DNA from: Antedon bifida | Taxonomy: Eukaryota > Echinodermata > Crinoidea > Comatulida > Antedonidae | Length of the DNA: 64,000 nt | Assembly: GCA_963402885.1 (NCBI GenBank) | Contig: OY727093.1 | Span: forward strand, 2,542,001 to 2,606,000 | Direction: 5' to 3' | Shown here: positions 62,701-64,000 of the stretch, piece after piece | Position numbering within the stretch: position 1 is the first letter of the stretch | Layout of the letters: the number at the start of each line of letters is the position of its first letter | Notes under the pieces: model-generated | What the model saw: the letters and a program-made list of their open reading frames with translations, nothing else | The model's database searches: none | What the model was told of the DNA's origin: nothing | Made by a program: the position numbers and the translations under genes

Positions 62701-63662
62701 CGTAACCGTTACTACTTCGTAACCGTTACTACTTCGTAACCGTTACTACTTCGTAACCGTTACTACTTCGTAACCGTTACTACTTCGTAACCGTTACTAC
62801 TTCGCAAGTAACAGTTACTACTTGGCAAGTAACCGTTACTACTTCGTAAGTAACAGTTACTACTTCGTAAGTAACAGTTACTACTTTGTAAACGCAACGT
62901 ATGTGATTTGACCAATCACAAGCGATGGATTATTCGAACTGTCGCTTGCCATTGGTCAACACGCTTGCGTCCTTGCGTTACGTCCTAGTGGGAACCAAGC
63001 TTAAGTAATCGTTACTACTGTACTTCGTATAAGTAGCATTTACTACTTCGTAAGTGACAGTTACTAGGCTACTTAGTAAAAGTTACTACTTAGTAACAGT
63101 TATTACTTCCCTAATTCGTAATAAGATTCATATTTAATATAAATGGTAAATATGCAATATGCAATTAAAGCGTTATTAATGAAGTTAATGTATTAACAAC
63201 CAACATGTTTTACTAGGCGACGCTCTTTAAAGTTAATGATTATCACATTTATAATTTCCATATTAAACATAGATGTGTCAACGTTCACAACTTTATAAGA
63301 TCAGATTAATCTTTGTCATATAACTATTTATTTATTATTTTACCTCTCTTTTACTTTTAAGCCATTAAGTTACAACTTACTTGATAGTCGGCTACATTTG
63401 AATTCATTACGTCAAAAGAGAATTATTTTAGAGGTACGTATTAATCTAATTTAGCCAAATTTGGCCAAATGTTCACATAATGTTGCAACCTAATAATTCA
63501 TTGCACATTTATCATTTTAAACACAATTTACTGTTTGTAAATTTTCCAAAATTGTTGTTAAATATATTTCACAAAGAACACATCATAGTTTATGTCATAC
63601 ATCATATTTTATTATTATAAATGTTTTTATTTTGTAGGTTCTACGAAAACACAAAAAATGAG
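59741..63662 (+). CDS. Putative secreted cysteine-rich neuropeptide-type precursor, family unknown
   Basis: I reconstruct five exons by frame and GT/AG sites: 59741-59816, 61946-62026, 62380-62420, 63362-63433, 63639-63662, phases 1, 1, 0, 0, total 97 residues. Exon 1 is a signal peptide (CILFLTVISILIFPT hydrophobic core). Exon 2 encodes NGGNSCSDRCSGSDRQCRKI and then CSQIGGK, with cysteines spaced C-x3-C-x6-C-x3-C, giving two disulfides in a helical-hairpin-like pattern. The exon 2/3 junction rebuilds the Arg of Gly-Gly-Lys-Arg, a classical amidation plus dibasic cleavage signal, so a C-terminally amidated peptide of about 24-26 residues is predicted. The remainder contains a second Lys-Arg (in SLRQKRIILE) and ends LRKHKK-stop. 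A TATA box precedes it. Alternatives are an antimicrobial or venom-like peptide. Exons 1-2 are convincing; exons 3-5 rest on phase agreement alone. Confidence 0.6.
60028..60089. repeat. Perfect 25-bp inverted repeat in intron 1 of the peptide gene
   Basis: Arms 60028-60052 and 60065-60089 are exact inverses (GTTAAAAAAATCAAGAGAAT... ) with a 12-base loop. The loop and right arm, with following CAACATTTTAACATG, recur alone at about 61040-61094. Confidence 0.9.
62487..62668. mobile_element. MITE family 2, best complete copy
   Basis: Left terminus AAAGCGTGGTTCCCACTAGC with GCAACGCAAGGACGTAACGC and TTGACCAATCACAAGCGATG; right terminus TAGTGGGAACCAAGCTTTA with the inverse inner segments. About 182 bp, no coding capacity. 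This copy defines the family ends. Confidence 0.92.
62885..63003. mobile_element. MITE family 2 copy, left tip missing
   Basis: Starts inside the left arm (TTTGTAAACGCAACGTATGT) and ends TAGTGGGAACCAAGCTTAA. The left TGGTTCCCACTAG end is absent. Confidence 0.85.
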
Positions 63663-64000
63663 CTTATTTTTCCACAATGTCACACAAAATTGGATGTACA
63701 GTACCCTCTGATGAATTACGTCACCACTAAAATTATCACCGAAACTGAAAATAATAGAAAGAAATCTAAACCTATTTATTAATATTAAAGAATAAGTCTA
63801 ACAGTATTCATAATTGGAAGATATAAAAAGACAAAATGCGTTGTATATATAAATGATTAGTGCGCATGTGCAGTTTTGGTTTAATGAAATCTCATAATTT
63901 AATGAATAAGTTATCTCTTTGTACACAATTGCTACAATTAGCCACCAGTCAACTTCAATCGGTCAGCAGACGTACAAACTTTACAAGTATAATTCTACGT

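Larger units (their letters stand above)
62435..63105. repeat. 17-bp tandem repeat array interrupted by two MITEs
   Basis: Unit TTACTACTTCGTAACCG, with variants ...GTAAGTAACAG. Each unit is bounded by GTTAC and GTAAC, so neighbouring units are self-complementary. Family 2 MITEs split the array at 62487-62668 and 62885-63003. The array occupies intron 3 of the peptide gene. Confidence 0.92.

Overview
This is AT-rich (roughly two-thirds A+T), intron-bearing animal nuclear DNA. The intron and exon structure, the closest recognisable proteins (vertebrate-like RNF113A, TMEM245 and an SLC16 transporter), an intronless rhodopsin-class receptor and a dense load of short palindromic transposons and tRNA-derived SINEs fit an invertebrate deuterostome. 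My best guess is an echinoderm, but this is an inference: no marker in the window fixes the taxon.

Layout. 1-17.2 kb: no gene I can support; dispersed MITEs, a headless SINE, a 22-bp tandem repeat. 17.2-21.5 kb (+): nine-exon RNF113A/Cwc24-type zinc-finger and RING spliceosomal ubiquitin ligase. 22.5-32.6 kb (+): fifteen-exon TMEM245 (AI-2E transporter superfamily), starting about 1 kb after RNF113A, with introns full of MITEs and SINEs. 32.6-42.2 kb: C-rich low-complexity DNA, then a minisatellite of about 186 bp that has become a 373-bp two-unit higher-order repeat. 42.2-45.7 kb (-): an intronless class A GPCR beside two decayed duplicates. 46-49 kb: 54-bp and 31-bp tandem repeats. 49.4-55.5 kb (+): six-exon monocarboxylate-transporter-like (SLC16) gene with a TATA box and a PDZ-ligand-like C terminus. 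58.7-59.1 kb: a full-length tRNA-Leu-derived SINE. 59.7-63.7 kb (+): a five-exon gene, reconstructed here by splice-site and frame matching, for a secreted 97-residue precursor with a four-cysteine peptide followed by a Gly-Lys-Arg amidation and cleavage site.

Two things stand out. First, that small peptide precursor, which I cannot assign to a known family. Second, the palindromic octamer TAGGCCTA, which I count about 30 times by eye although about one or fewer is expected by composition. In four places where the window itself contains related copies, the octamer is an insertion of six bases (GGCC plus a duplicated TA) at a TA dinucleotide. It therefore behaves like a transposon footprint or a micro-insertion rather than a binding site.

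The genes do not form an obvious pathway: a splicing factor, a membrane protein, a receptor, a transporter and a peptide precursor are separate transcription units. Exon boundaries come from reading frame, GT/AG sites and recalled protein similarity only; no alignment or transcript data were available.
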